This document shows positions 45,701 through 54,453 of a stretch of 54,467 nt of DNA, one piece after another. Under the pieces are notes generated by a model that did no database searches, was not told the origin of the DNA, and saw only the letters and a program-made list of their open reading frames with translations. Within the stretch, counting starts at the first letter, position 1. Each line of letters begins with the position of its first letter. Origin of the DNA: Paenibacillus phyllosphaerae (GTDB lineage: Bacteria; Bacillota; Bacilli; Paenibacillales; Paenibacillaceae); the NCBI RefSeq assembly GCF_014192105.1, contig NZ_JACHXK010000032.1, positions 1-54,467 on the forward strand. Reading direction: 5' to 3'. Both the position numbers and the translations under genes were made by a program.

Positions 45701-45735
45701 AGTAGTACTATACGGTACTACTCGGATTCGGTCAA
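45701..45735 (-). promoter_or_regulatory. TetR promoter overlapping an operator, predicted leaderless
   Basis: On the minus strand TTGACC (45735-45730), a 17-base spacer and TATAGT (45712-45707) form a near-consensus promoter. The start codon begins seven bases after the -10. An imperfect palindrome (45701-45722) that shares TAGTACTA with the 45062 site covers the -10, so bound TetR would block its own promoter. Confidence 0.75.
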
Positions 45736-45796
45736 GAGGGAGGGGAAAAAGGTTACCTTGAGCCGTTGTTCGTTGACGGTGCGAACGTTCATCGAT

Positions 45797-47782
45797 CTAC
45801 GCCAGTTCCAGCACGATCATCTGATGATTCTCCACATACGGCACCGTATAGCAGATCGCGCCATCATCGGAAGCCGTCAGCGGTAGCTCCTCCATCGACG
45901 GAGCAAGGTAAGCCCGTTGCACCGGCGTTTCGGAAGGCAGGCGCAGACTTACCGTGACGTTGTGCAGCGGAACGATGTCCTCGATGACTTCGATTTTTCC
46001 TTTGAGTGCCGGCGTTGCATAGAGCAGATGATTGACATATCGTTTCTGTTCCGCTTGATATTGGACAGTCGTAATTCCGCGCGCAGGCAGATTGCAGCGC
46101 AGCGTCGGCTGCGGGAGCAGCAAGGCGAGCGCATGTAGAGCGATTTCCTTCAGAATCAGGCTGCCGTTGTCCGCATAATCCCCGAATACAGGCCACGCGA
46201 AGTAGATCCCGTTGCCGCTCTTGACCATGCCCGGCCCGGCTGCTTCCATGCTGCTCGGCGTATGCTGATGCGAACAGAACGTGAAGACGTCGCGGTTGAA
46301 GTACGGATTCTCGATCGACCCAAGCGAGCGGCCGCCGTTCAATTCAACGAGCTGACCTTCCCCGTACATGACAAAGGAGGCACGCCCTAGAGCGGATAGA
46401 TCAAAGTCCGGGCGGAAGTACGCCGGATGGAACGTGTTGGTTCCACGCCATGTGACGCCAAGATCCAGCGCAAAAGCGTCGCCGGTAGGCTTCATCCCCG
46501 AGCGGCCCGTGACGAGCAGCTTGCCGCCTTGTACCGTATAAGCTGCGAGCGCGCGTTCCAATTCCGGCCAGACCGGCACCTGATCCGGCAGAATCAGCAC
46601 CTTGTAGCGGCTGAAATCCGCCTCCGCATCAATCACGTCGAACAAATAATGCCCTTCGGTCAATATCCGCACCGCTCCGGCGTCGGCCAAATTCGTCCGT
46701 TCATGCGGGGCCGGCGATTCCGGGCACGCGTACCGCGCCGCTTCCAGCGACAAGATCGCGATATCCGCCACAGAATTCGTCCCGACGCACCACGGCTCCT
46801 TCGCTTCCACTTCGGCGTAAGCCGTGCCGATCAGCGCATACGTGGCTTCATCCATCAGGCCGGCAGGATGCAGCTGATCGCCGATCGAGCATTTGGCGCC
46901 GTGTGCCAGGCTGAGCGCGGTCTCGAAGCGCAGCGCGTTCGGATGCTTATACCCGCCGAATTCGCCCCAAGACGTATGGAATTTGCCGGTCATGCCGAGA
47001 TACTCCATGCCGAGGGTCTGGGCGTAACGTGCCGACAGCGGAAAATGGTCGTAGCCCCAGCCGCCGGTCGGCAGCGATTCCAGCTCCAGATGGCTGTTCG
47101 CATAAGCGAGGTCCCGCCGGCCGCGCGTCTGATGGCCGCCATTGTGATAGACGGGCAGACCGGGCTTGACCGCATCGATCGTCTCCCGAACGCGCCGCGT
47201 GTAATTCAGGAAAGTGCGTTCGCCAAGCGCAAGTACCGCCTCATTGTCGCGCGGATCCGCTCCCGCGGCCAGCAGGTCGGCCACGCAGAACTGGCAGCAA
47301 CATTGTCGGATGCCGACAATATCAAGGAAGATGCCGTCCGCGTCATAGCGGGATACGACTTCATGGAGCTGAGCCAAGAGGATGTCCAGATAAGGCGTGT
47401 TCAAGCAGAACTCGTGATAGCCCGGCGTCATAAAGTTCTTCACCCAGCGCGTGCGGTCCTCCGCATCGCGGATGAGCCACTCCGGATGACGACGCGCAAG
47501 TTTCTCGTCAAGGCCAACCGACAGGTACACGGGCGTCTTCACGCCGATCTCATGCGCGGCCGCGATCATCTCGCCGAGCAGATCGAATTCGAGATGCGGA
47601 TGCGTCTCGTTGGCTTCGCTTGGATGGTAGGCCCATCCGTGATGGCACTTGGAGAAGACAGTGACCGAATTGACTCGGCCGACTTGCAGCATGGCTTGAA
47701 ACTGGGAGCGCGAGAAATGGCGTCCGATGCCCGGGATGGCTTCGGATGTATGGAAATCGAGGTGCACTTGGCGGAATCGCAT
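45797..47782 (-). CDS. Glycoside hydrolase-like protein with beta-galactosidase trimerisation domain
   Basis: A protein of about 661 residues. The preferred start is the ATG at 47782 behind an AGGAGG site (spacing slightly long). The N-terminal TIM barrel has SVTVFSKCHHGWAYHPS and DADGIFLDIVGIRQCCCQFC, an Asp-rich strand that may hold a catalytic acid. A middle domain resembles the beta-galactosidase trimerisation/GATase-like fold (KVLILPDQVPVWPELERALA, QGGKLLVTGRSG). The C-terminal part is beta-rich. No signal peptide. The CHHG-type strand recalls alpha-L-fucosidases, which fits the deoxysugar-oxidation genes to the right. An AraC regulator is transcribed divergently. Confidence 0.85.
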   Translation of the reverse strand: MRFRQVHLDFHTSEAIPGIGRHFSRSQFQAMLQVGRVNSVTVFSKCHHGWAYHPSEANETHPHLEFDLLGEMIAAAHEIGVKTPVYLSVGLDEKLARRHPEWLIRDAEDRTRWVKNFMTPGYHEFCLNTPYLDILLAQLHEVVSRYDADGIFLDIVGIRQCCCQFCVADLLAAGADPRDNEAVLALGERTFLNYTRRVRETIDAVKPGLPVYHNGGHQTRGRRDLAYANSHLELESLPTGGWGYDHFPLSARYAQTLGMEYLGMTGKFHTSWGEFGGYKHPNALRFETALSLAHGAKCSIGDQLHPAGLMDEATYALIGTAYAEVEAKEPWCVGTNSVADIAILSLEAARYACPESPAPHERTNLADAGAVRILTEGHYLFDVIDAEADFSRYKVLILPDQVPVWPELERALAAYTVQGGKLLVTGRSGMKPTGDAFALDLGVTWRGTNTFHPAYFRPDFDLSALGRASFVMYGEGQLVELNGGRSLGSIENPYFNRDVFTFCSHQHTPSSMEAAGPGMVKSGNGIYFAWPVFGDYADNGSLILKEIALHALALLLPQPTLRCNLPARGITTVQYQAEQKRYVNHLLYATPALKGKIEVIEDIVPLHNVTVSLRLPSETPVQRAYLAPSMEELPLTASDDGAICYTVPYVENHQMIVLELA

Positions 47783-47916
47783 GACGAAATCGTCCTCCTG
47801 ATTCAAAATGATGAAAACGGATTCTTTCGTCAATGTACCTCTTTTGGAGAAACCGAACCAGTGATAATATGGACTTAATTTAGCACAAAACCGACTTCAC
47901 GTTAGGTGGGAGAGAC

Positions 47917-48840
47917 ATGTTGTGTCTGGAATTCGCGATACCGCCGCTGCCGCAGTTCGTCACCGCCGGATATGCCGTATGGCCGCCTGGCGACCAGCAT
48001 TTTGCCCGTACCTTCGACGTGTATGATCTGCTGCTGGTGACGAAGGGAACGCTCTATATGACGGAAGGAAACACGGAATATGCGATCGGGCCGGGGAAGC
48101 TGCTGGTGCTGGAGGCGGGTGCGCCTCATTACGGTCATCGGCCCTGCGAGGAGGATACGGGGATTTATTGGGTTCACTTCGTTCATGGCTCGCCTTCGGT
48201 TGCTATTGAGCGGGAGGATATCCCGTGGACGACGCTCCTCTCCAAAGGCACGGATCGGGATGTGGCGCCGTCTGCGCAACAGCGGATGTATATTCCGAAA
48301 TTCGCGTCCGTCGACGTTCAGGCGATCGAGCCGATCCTGCGGGGGATGAACGAAATTCATAACCGGTTGAACGGCGAGAATGCGCTGCGGCTGCATGTCA
48401 TGCTGGCCGAGCTGTTCACGGCCTTGCAGGCCGAATGCGCGAGAACGGCCGAGCCGGAGCCGTCCGCGAGACTGGCTCGGGCGGCAACCGCGTATTTGAA
48501 CGGCTGCTGGCGCGAGCCGTTCGATATGGCCGTACTGGAGAAAGAGCTGCATTTTCAGGCGGATTATATCGCGAGGTGCATGAAACGGCATATCGGAAGA
48601 ACGCCGTTGCAGTACGTGATGCATCTGCGGCTGGAAGAGGCCAAGAAGCTGCTTGGCGGCACGGTGCTGGGCCTGCCGGAGATTGCGGAGCGGGTAGGGA
48701 TCAAGGATACCAATTATTTGACCCGCCTGTTCAACGCGAAGCTTGGCGTTACGCCGGTTGCATATAGGAAGCTGTTGCGGCAGCAGGCTCTCGGTGGTCC
48801 GGGACAAGCGTATAGCGGTAACGACGAGGCACTCACGTAA
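47917..48840 (+). CDS. AraC-family regulator with cupin sensor domain
   Basis: A 307-residue regulator with an N-terminal cupin-like sugar-sensing domain (LLLVTKGTLYMTEGNTEYAI, then LEAGAPHYGHRP) and a C-terminal AraC double helix-turn-helix (EKELHFQADYIARCMKRHIG, LPEIAERVGIKDTNYLTRLF). It is divergent from the 45797 glycosidase, with about 130 bases between starts, so it likely controls it. The start ATG has AGGTGGGAG ahead. Confidence 0.9.
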   Translation: MLCLEFAIPPLPQFVTAGYAVWPPGDQHFARTFDVYDLLLVTKGTLYMTEGNTEYAIGPGKLLVLEAGAPHYGHRPCEEDTGIYWVHFVHGSPSVAIEREDIPWTTLLSKGTDRDVAPSAQQRMYIPKFASVDVQAIEPILRGMNEIHNRLNGENALRLHVMLAELFTALQAECARTAEPEPSARLARAATAYLNGCWREPFDMAVLEKELHFQADYIARCMKRHIGRTPLQYVMHLRLEEAKKLLGGTVLGLPEIAERVGIKDTNYLTRLFNAKLGVTPVAYRKLLRQQALGGPGQAYSGNDEALT

Positions 48841-48854
48841 AGCGTCTGCGTCAT

Positions 48855-49703
48855 CTACGTTCCGTTAATCGGCAGCTTGTCGCCGGCGCTCTCCAATCTG
48901 GCCTTCTCCCGGTAGGCGGTCGGGGATAGGCCGATCGTCCTTTTGAACATCCGAGAGAACAGCAGCGGATCCGGATAGCCGACGGAACGGGCGACTTCGG
49001 CGATGGAGAGCATTTGCATCCGTAGAAGGCGGCACGCTTTGCGCATACGCACATCGGTCAAGTACCGGTACGGCGACATCGACAGACGCTGCTGGAAAAT
49101 GCGGCACACATATTTGGCATCCAGTCCGAGATGATCGGCAATGTCGGGGAGACCAATTCGGTCGGCGTAACGGGCGTTCATGAACGCGACCGCTTTGCGC
49201 ACATGAGGTCCTGCGTCGGGACTTGCAGGCGGTGCGGAAGGGGGAATGGCAAGCAGGCCGAACAGCCGATAGAGCGCGCCTGTCAGGAGAAGTTCCTTGG
49301 CATGCGTATCGCGATAGCCGAGCAGCTCCCGGAACAGCGCATCGATTGGATCGGCGGCATCCGGCTGACGCACGAGCACCGAACCGGAGAAGCCGGCTTG
49401 CTCGAACAGACGATACGCGTATGTACCGGTAAAGCCGATCCAGGAATATTCCCACGGCTCGCTCGGATCAGGCGAATAAGTATGGACGGCATCCGGCAGG
49501 ATGAGGAACAGTCTGCCTGGTCCAATGTGCGCGGTATGCCCGCCTGTCGTATAAGTGCCGAATCCGCGATGCACATAATGCAGAATGTACATATCGCGGA
49601 CGCACGGACCGACTGCCATATCCGGCGAGCAGGCCTGCGTCCCGACTTCGAGAACGGCCAGATCGGTTAGGCCGACCGGTTCGGTATAGATATACTCCAT
49701 CAT
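48855..49703 (-). CDS. AraC-family regulator
   Basis: About 282 residues, with an N-terminal ligand-binding domain (MYILHYVHRGFGTYTTGGHT, RLFLILPDAVHTYSPDP) and a C-terminal AraC domain (IADHLGLDAKYVCRIFQQRL and VGYPDPLLFSRMFKRTIGL). The ATG at 49703 (or 49700) is preferred to the GTG at 49712. It is divergent from the aldo/keto reductase operon with about 100 bases between, the classic arrangement of a local sugar regulator. The divergent gap contains no clear palindrome. Confidence 0.9.
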   Translation of the reverse strand: MMEYIYTEPVGLTDLAVLEVGTQACSPDMAVGPCVRDMYILHYVHRGFGTYTTGGHTAHIGPGRLFLILPDAVHTYSPDPSEPWEYSWIGFTGTYAYRLFEQAGFSGSVLVRQPDAADPIDALFRELLGYRDTHAKELLLTGALYRLFGLLAIPPSAPPASPDAGPHVRKAVAFMNARYADRIGLPDIADHLGLDAKYVCRIFQQRLSMSPYRYLTDVRMRKACRLLRMQMLSIAEVARSVGYPDPLLFSRMFKRTIGLSPTAYREKARLESAGDKLPINGT

Positions 49704-49809
49704 CAATCGCACCTGCCTTCAACTAGAGAAGATATGCTATAAGAAGCGGAAATCTGGCTATTTCATTATAAGAGAAGTGCCCTACAATTTATAGTAGGAG
49801 GGATGGCAG

Positions 49810-50718
49810 ATGGAGTACACGACTTTAGGGAATACGGGACTTCGCGTCTCCAAGCTCGGACTTGGCGGGGCCCCGATCGGCAACGTGTTCAGACCGGCGG
49901 ATGAGACCGAGGTCGAGAAGATGATCCATGAAGCGGTTGACGGCGGCATTAATTTTATCGATACGGCGCCGCGTTACGGGAACGGCGAATCGGAGAGGCG
50001 CATCGGCAAAGCGCTCCGCGGCGGGAGACGCAGCGGGGTGGTGCTCGCGACCAAGGCGGTCGGCGCGGATGAAGCGTTCGATTATGCAGGCACGATCCGT
50101 TCCGTGGAGCGAAGTTTGAAGCTGCTGGATACCGATTGGGTCGACCTACTGCAAATCCACGACGTGGAGCAGACGTCTTATGAGACGGTCATGAACGAGA
50201 CGCTTCCCGCGCTGGAGAAGCTCCGTGCGGAAGGGAAAATCCGGTTCATCGGCGTATCCACCCGGAACTTGAAGCTGCTTCAGACTTATATCGCGACCAA
50301 CCGCTTCGACTGCATCCAATCTTATGCTCGATATATGCTGATCGATCATACGGCGAAGGACGAACTGCTCCCGCTTGCCTCGGCATCCGGCGTCGGCGTC
50401 ATCAACGGCAGCGTGCTCGGGCTTGGACTGCTGGCCGATATGCCGGCCGCGTTCCTGCGTGAGCCTATCGTCGCCGAAGCGGCGCGGCGAATCGAAAAAC
50501 TGGCATTTCTGCGGCACACCGCACCATACGGGCTCGTCGAACCGGCCATGCGCTTCAGCCTGTCCGAGCCCGGCATTCATGTTACGCTTACCGGCGCCGG
50601 CTCGCGCGAGGTGCTGCGGTCGAATATGGCGATGTGCGACGGACGAGGGCTTGAGCCAGAGGAGCGGCGCCGCGTGTTCGAGCTGTTCCAGGGCCAAAGC
50701 CTGTTTCCGGCGGAATAG
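49810..50718 (+). CDS. Aldo/keto reductase, aldose 1-dehydrogenase type
   Basis: A 302-residue TIM-barrel oxidoreductase with the complete AKR tetrad: Asp51 and Tyr56 (FIDTAPRYGNG), Lys82 (LATKAVG) and His117 (LQIHDVE). It resembles L-fucose/D-threo-aldose or L-galactose 1-dehydrogenases (LGNTGLRVSKLGLGGAPIGN). It would oxidise a deoxysugar to its 1,5-lactone using NAD(P). It heads a four-gene operon with a lactonase-type amidohydrolase and a mutarotase-like protein, a classic oxidative fucose/rhamnose set. Missing from the window are the acid dehydratase and aldolase, so the pathway is incomplete here. Confidence 0.9.
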   Translation: MEYTTLGNTGLRVSKLGLGGAPIGNVFRPADETEVEKMIHEAVDGGINFIDTAPRYGNGESERRIGKALRGGRRSGVVLATKAVGADEAFDYAGTIRSVERSLKLLDTDWVDLLQIHDVEQTSYETVMNETLPALEKLRAEGKIRFIGVSTRNLKLLQTYIATNRFDCIQSYARYMLIDHTAKDELLPLASASGVGVINGSVLGLGLLADMPAAFLREPIVAEAARRIEKLAFLRHTAPYGLVEPAMRFSLSEPGIHVTLTGAGSREVLRSNMAMCDGRGLEPEERRRVFELFQGQSLFPAE

Positions 50719-50730
50719 GAGGGGACGGAC

Positions 50731-52686
50731 ATGACTGAACAAAGGAATCCCATTCCGCGGATCGAGGCGAACGAACGGATGGTGCCGCCGGAGTGGGCGC
50801 TTCAGGAGCAGTGGCTGATGACGACGCTCAATCAGGCCGCCGTCGAATTCGTGGGCCGCTACACGCAGCCGGACGGTACGCTCATCTGGCAGGAGCAATG
50901 GCCGGGCATGGACGGATCGGACGATCCGTACGAGGGCTTCATGAATTTGGCGCTGTTGTATGTGCTCGGCGGGAGCAAGGAACTGCACGGATTATCGCGG
51001 AAGATATGGGAATCCATCACCTGGCAGTGGACGGAATACGGGCAGATCGACCGGGAATTCGATGCGTATTACGACTGGATGCATCATGGCGAAGGCTACT
51101 TGTATCTCTATTTTCTCGGGTTGGCGGGACCTGCGACGTTGAAGGACCGGCAGCGCTCGGTCCGGTTCGCCCGCATGTACACCGGCGACGATGAAGCTGC
51201 GCCGAACTATGACAAGTCGCTCCGGCTGATCCGTTCGCCGCTTACGGGAAGCAAAGGACCGCGGTTCTGCGTATCGGAGGAAGATTGGAGCACGCATCGC
51301 GGCATACTCGATCATTACCCGCCTCCGTACGAAGATATGCCTGGCGCGGATTACGCATCCGGCACCTGCGCCTGGTCGGACGATATTGCGTACAGTCAGC
51401 TGATCCGCTTCATGAATGAGCGGATGAACCGAGGCGACGTCCCGCTTAATTTGAACGCGACGGGATTGGTTACGCATGCCTATCTGCATACGGGAGATGA
51501 CTATTACCGCGACTGGGTAGCCGGTTATCTCGAAGCATGGGAGGAGCGGACGCATCGCAACGGCGGCATGATTCCGGACAATATCGGGTTATCCGGCGAG
51601 ATCGGCGAATACAACGGCGGTAAGTGGTGGGGCGGCTACTATGGCTGGCGATGGCCGCATGGGTTCATGACGATCATCGAGCCGCTGTCGAATGCGTGCA
51701 TGAACGCGGTGCTCCTAACAGGCGACATGAGCCGGTTATCGCTCGCCCGTTCCCAATTGGATGTCAATTGGTCGCACCGCAAGGAAGAGAACGGCCAGAC
51801 CCTCGTGCCGAACAAACACGGGGATAACGGCTGGCATGACTGGCGCAAGCCGCTGACCAAGTATGCGATATATTTATGGACGATCTCGATGGCCGACGAA
51901 GATATCGAGCGGATCGAACGTATCCCGGCCGATCATGATTGGAATGAAGTGATCGTTCCCGTCGTTTCGGGCCGTGACGATCGTACCGGTCGGGAGACGA
52001 AGCATTATATCGGGAACACGGAGCCGTGGTTCCGATATATCCGCGGCACCAATCCGGACTATCCTCAGCAGATACTCGCCGCGAATATGGAGCTCGTCGG
52101 CCGGCAGCTTGCGCGGATGCGGTCGGAGCAAGGCGATCCGCGCAAGTGGGAACGCGGCTACCATGACGGGGACTTCTCGAGCATTCATATCTGGCAGGAG
52201 ATGTGCCCGCTATACTTTGAGGCCCTCGTGCAGCTGACGCTGGGCGGCCCGATGCATATTTCGCATGGCGGGCTTCAACACGGACGAGTCCGGTATTTCG
52301 ACGCGCTCGAGAAGCGCCCGGGTTTGCCGCAAGGCGTATCCGCGCTCGTGGAGATGCTTACACCTGACAGCGTGACGCTGCAGCTTTGCAATACCAGCTT
52401 ATTCGACTTGCGCGAAGTCATCATTCAGGCGGGGACGTTCGGCGAACACAATTTCAAGATTGTTCAGCGGCTGGATGCCGCAGGGCACGCAGTCGGCGAA
52501 GAGATATTGCTCGCAGGCAAATGGCTTGCGGTCTCGCTGCAGCCTGGCGCCGGAATCAGGCTGCGCCTCGGCATGAACCGTTATGCCAATGCCCCGACGT
52601 ACGAGATGCCTTGGCCGAACCAATATGCTACGGCTCCCTTGCTGACGGGACGCACGCGGTCAGGAGGTGAGCCGGCTTGTACGTAG
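50731..52686 (+). CDS. Large protein of unknown function, toroid-like
   Basis: A 651-residue protein between the reductase and the lactonase. Helix-rich motifs alternate with Gly-Gly turns (TQPDGTLIWQEQWPGMDGSD; FDAYYDWMHHGEGYLYLYFL; NGGMIPDNIGLSGEIGEYNG; GGYYGWRWPHGFM), as in alpha/alpha-barrel glycosidases and lyases. The last 150 residues appear beta-rich. No signal peptide. The stop overlaps the lactonase start by 10 bases, so it is co-translated with the sugar-oxidation genes. A glycosidase releasing the deoxysugar is my guess; I do not recognise the family. Confidence 0.85.
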   Translation: MTEQRNPIPRIEANERMVPPEWALQEQWLMTTLNQAAVEFVGRYTQPDGTLIWQEQWPGMDGSDDPYEGFMNLALLYVLGGSKELHGLSRKIWESITWQWTEYGQIDREFDAYYDWMHHGEGYLYLYFLGLAGPATLKDRQRSVRFARMYTGDDEAAPNYDKSLRLIRSPLTGSKGPRFCVSEEDWSTHRGILDHYPPPYEDMPGADYASGTCAWSDDIAYSQLIRFMNERMNRGDVPLNLNATGLVTHAYLHTGDDYYRDWVAGYLEAWEERTHRNGGMIPDNIGLSGEIGEYNGGKWWGGYYGWRWPHGFMTIIEPLSNACMNAVLLTGDMSRLSLARSQLDVNWSHRKEENGQTLVPNKHGDNGWHDWRKPLTKYAIYLWTISMADEDIERIERIPADHDWNEVIVPVVSGRDDRTGRETKHYIGNTEPWFRYIRGTNPDYPQQILAANMELVGRQLARMRSEQGDPRKWERGYHDGDFSSIHIWQEMCPLYFEALVQLTLGGPMHISHGGLQHGRVRYFDALEKRPGLPQGVSALVEMLTPDSVTLQLCNTSLFDLREVIIQAGTFGEHNFKIVQRLDAAGHAVGEEILLAGKWLAVSLQPGAGIRLRLGMNRYANAPTYEMPWPNQYATAPLLTGRTRSGGEPACT

Positions 52687-53510
52687 ACAGCCATGTTCAT
52701 TACTGGCAGCTTGCCCGCGGCGATTATGGCTGGCTCAAGCCGAGCAATCCGTTGCTGTATCAGGATTATTTGCCAGATCGATTATCGGGCGAGTTGGGAA
52801 AATACGGCGTTGAAGCTGTCATCGCCGTTCAGGCTGCGCCGACATTCGAGGAGGCCACGTACTTGCTTGAACTGTCCGGGGAGCGGCCTGAGATTGCCGG
52901 CGTGATCGGCGGGCTCGATCCGCTCACAGCCGGATTTCAGGAAGAGCTTGCAGCGCTATGCGCGAACAGGCGATTTCGCGGTATTCGAGTGGGAGGCAGC
53001 GTATTCGATCCGGGACTGCCTGATCATGACCGCAAGAAAGTGCTGAGCGCGCTTGGAACTTGCAAAGACGCAGGACTTGTCGTCGAGCTGCTCGTTGATC
53101 CGCGCAGACTTGCTGAAGTCGCAGCTACGCTTGCGCAGCTGCCTGGGCTTACGGTTGTCGTGGATCACTTGGGATGCCCAGCCGTCAAGGAGCGAGCGAC
53201 AGAACAATGGATGGCTGGAATGGAGAGGCTGTCCGAGCTTCCCGGTGTCTATGTGAAGCTGTCGGGTATGATGACGATGGCTGGGGGGCGGCGCCCGGAA
53301 CTGCTTCGCCCCTATACCGATCGACTTCATCAGTGGTATGGTGCAAGCCGGCTTCTGTTCGGCAGCGACTGGCCGGTCGCGCTGCAGGCCGGCGGATACG
53401 TCGACGTCGTAGACTTGTTCGAAGAGCTGCTGCCGGACACGCTGACATTCGAGGAGAAAGGATGGATCCGCGCGGGCAATGCCAAGCGGATCTATGGGAT
53501 CGAAGGATGA
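52677..53510 (+). CDS. Amidohydrolase-family lactonase (L-fuconolactonase type)
   Basis: A 277-residue TIM-barrel amidohydrolase of the COG3618 group. The start is a TTG inside the previous gene, with AGGAGGTGAG as ribosome site. Metal-binding features are DSHVHYW at the N-terminus, VVVDHLGCPAVK in the middle and LFGSDWPVALQ at the end. In fucose, rhamnose and galactose oxidative pathways, members open the aldonolactone made by the dehydrogenase. This matches the upstream reductase. The stop overlaps the next start as ATGA. Confidence 0.88.
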   Translation: MYVDSHVHYWQLARGDYGWLKPSNPLLYQDYLPDRLSGELGKYGVEAVIAVQAAPTFEEATYLLELSGERPEIAGVIGGLDPLTAGFQEELAALCANRRFRGIRVGGSVFDPGLPDHDRKKVLSALGTCKDAGLVVELLVDPRRLAEVAATLAQLPGLTVVVDHLGCPAVKERATEQWMAGMERLSELPGVYVKLSGMMTMAGGRRPELLRPYTDRLHQWYGASRLLFGSDWPVALQAGGYVDVVDLFEELLPDTLTFEEKGWIRAGNAKRIYGIEG

Positions 53511-54160
53511 GAAGAAGGATGTTCCGGGCGCAGGTGAAGGCGTCATGCAAGGCGGAATTCGTGCGTGCGATAGAGGAAACAGGACCAGCTTGGCTTAAGC
53601 GGCTGCAAGGGCAGGGAATTCAGGCATTCACGCTGTTCGAGAAGGACAACGGCCTGTTCCTGTATATGGAATCCGCTGACTCGGATGATCTGTCATGCTG
53701 GACGTGGCCGGATCGCTGCGTTGCCCTGTTGGAAGCATGGCCGGGAGAGGACGGCAGAAGACGTTTTGAGGTACCGATGTTGGATATTTTCCATGACGGG
53801 GATAACGAATTGTTGGAGAACTTGCAAGCCGGCCGGGAGCGGCGGGAGCGGATCGGGTCGCTTGCCCGATTGAAACCGGAGATGTACGGCAGCTATGTGT
53901 TCTATCATTACGCGATGCAGGAGGAGAGGCCGAACGGCTTTAATCCGACCTACATGATCGGTGCGCAGGAGCAGCTCCTGTTCTCCTACGAGGAGCGTCC
54001 GGCACCGGGCGAACGCGGCGGCGCTTCGCGGCGGACTTGGCCTGCGCCGATCGTTCCCGACAATTGGCACGAGGTGATGGAACCGCATTTCAGGCCATGG
54101 CCAGGAGATGAGCAGGGTTCGAAGCTTTGGGTGAAGATGAACTTAATCCTATCGTATTAA
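53507..54160 (+). CDS. Mutarotase-like protein, enlarged and divergent
   Basis: A 217-residue protein. The first 100 residues resemble the L-rhamnose/fucose mutarotase fold (MFRAQVKASCKAEFVRAIEE, then LQGQGIQAFTLFEKDNGLFL), but the usual length is about 104 residues and the typical RHNPIW-like His-containing stretch is replaced by EETGPAW. The second half (MYGSYVFYHYAMQEERPNGF, then DNWHEVMEPHFRPW) is also beta-alpha and may be a second, more divergent copy. It overlaps the lactonase as ATGA, so it is in the same operon. Its role could be anomer conversion or a related isomerisation, but the missing His makes classic activity doubtful. The start may be 53507 or 53519. Confidence 0.8.
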   Translation: MRRRMFRAQVKASCKAEFVRAIEETGPAWLKRLQGQGIQAFTLFEKDNGLFLYMESADSDDLSCWTWPDRCVALLEAWPGEDGRRRFEVPMLDIFHDGDNELLENLQAGRERRERIGSLARLKPEMYGSYVFYHYAMQEERPNGFNPTYMIGAQEQLLFSYEERPAPGERGGASRRTWPAPIVPDNWHEVMEPHFRPWPGDEQGSKLWVKMNLILSY

Positions 54161-54165
54161 AGGCA

Positions 54166-54200
54166 AAGCCGGCAGCTTCCGTGAGGAGAGCTGCCGGCTT
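54166..54200 (+). terminator. Hairpin after the deoxysugar operon
   Basis: AAGCCGGCAGCT and AGCTGCCGGCTT form a perfect 12-pair stem around an 11-base loop. It closes the operon; the T tract after it is weak. Confidence 0.7.
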
Positions 54201-54207
54201 AGTCGTG

Positions 54208-54453
54208 TTAGTGGATTAAAGAAGCGTAAAGCGTGTCCGCGTGAGCGGACAAAAGCGAGAGTTGGCACGGAGCTTCTTTTCGTGCTTGTATTAGCAGGTC
54301 ACCACCAAAGGCATATCGTCGTGAACGAAGCTCGAACGAAAACTTTGTCGCTAGGACAAAGCGAGCTCCCCTCGAAAACCAGCTAATACTTGTCAAGCTT
54401 TTGGACTTGGTGAGTACGAGTTTTATTGGTATACTTATTTTTGTGCATAACAA
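54208..54453. repeat. Hairpin-rich, repeat-like intergenic segment
   Basis: This last stretch has no convincing gene. It is full of short inverted repeats: GTCCGCGTGAGCGGAC near 54235, CTTTGTC/GGACAAAG near 54345-54360, and GCTTGTATTAGC (near 54284) opposite GCTAATACTTGTC (near 54382). A minus-strand reading frame of 81 codons covers it, but its composition and lack of a recognisable domain make it a doubtful protein. The content recalls small non-coding dispersed repeats of Paenibacillus. Copy number in the genome would decide. Confidence 0.4.

Noticed and set aside
46427..47878. A 483-codon plus-strand frame opposite the glycosidase-like gene
   Set aside because: It has Arg-rich composition without a domain, and the minus strand shows a coherent enzyme.
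54208..54453. 81-codon minus-strand protein
   Set aside because: The segment is dominated by inverted repeats, the residues match no domain, and no convincing ribosome site is present.
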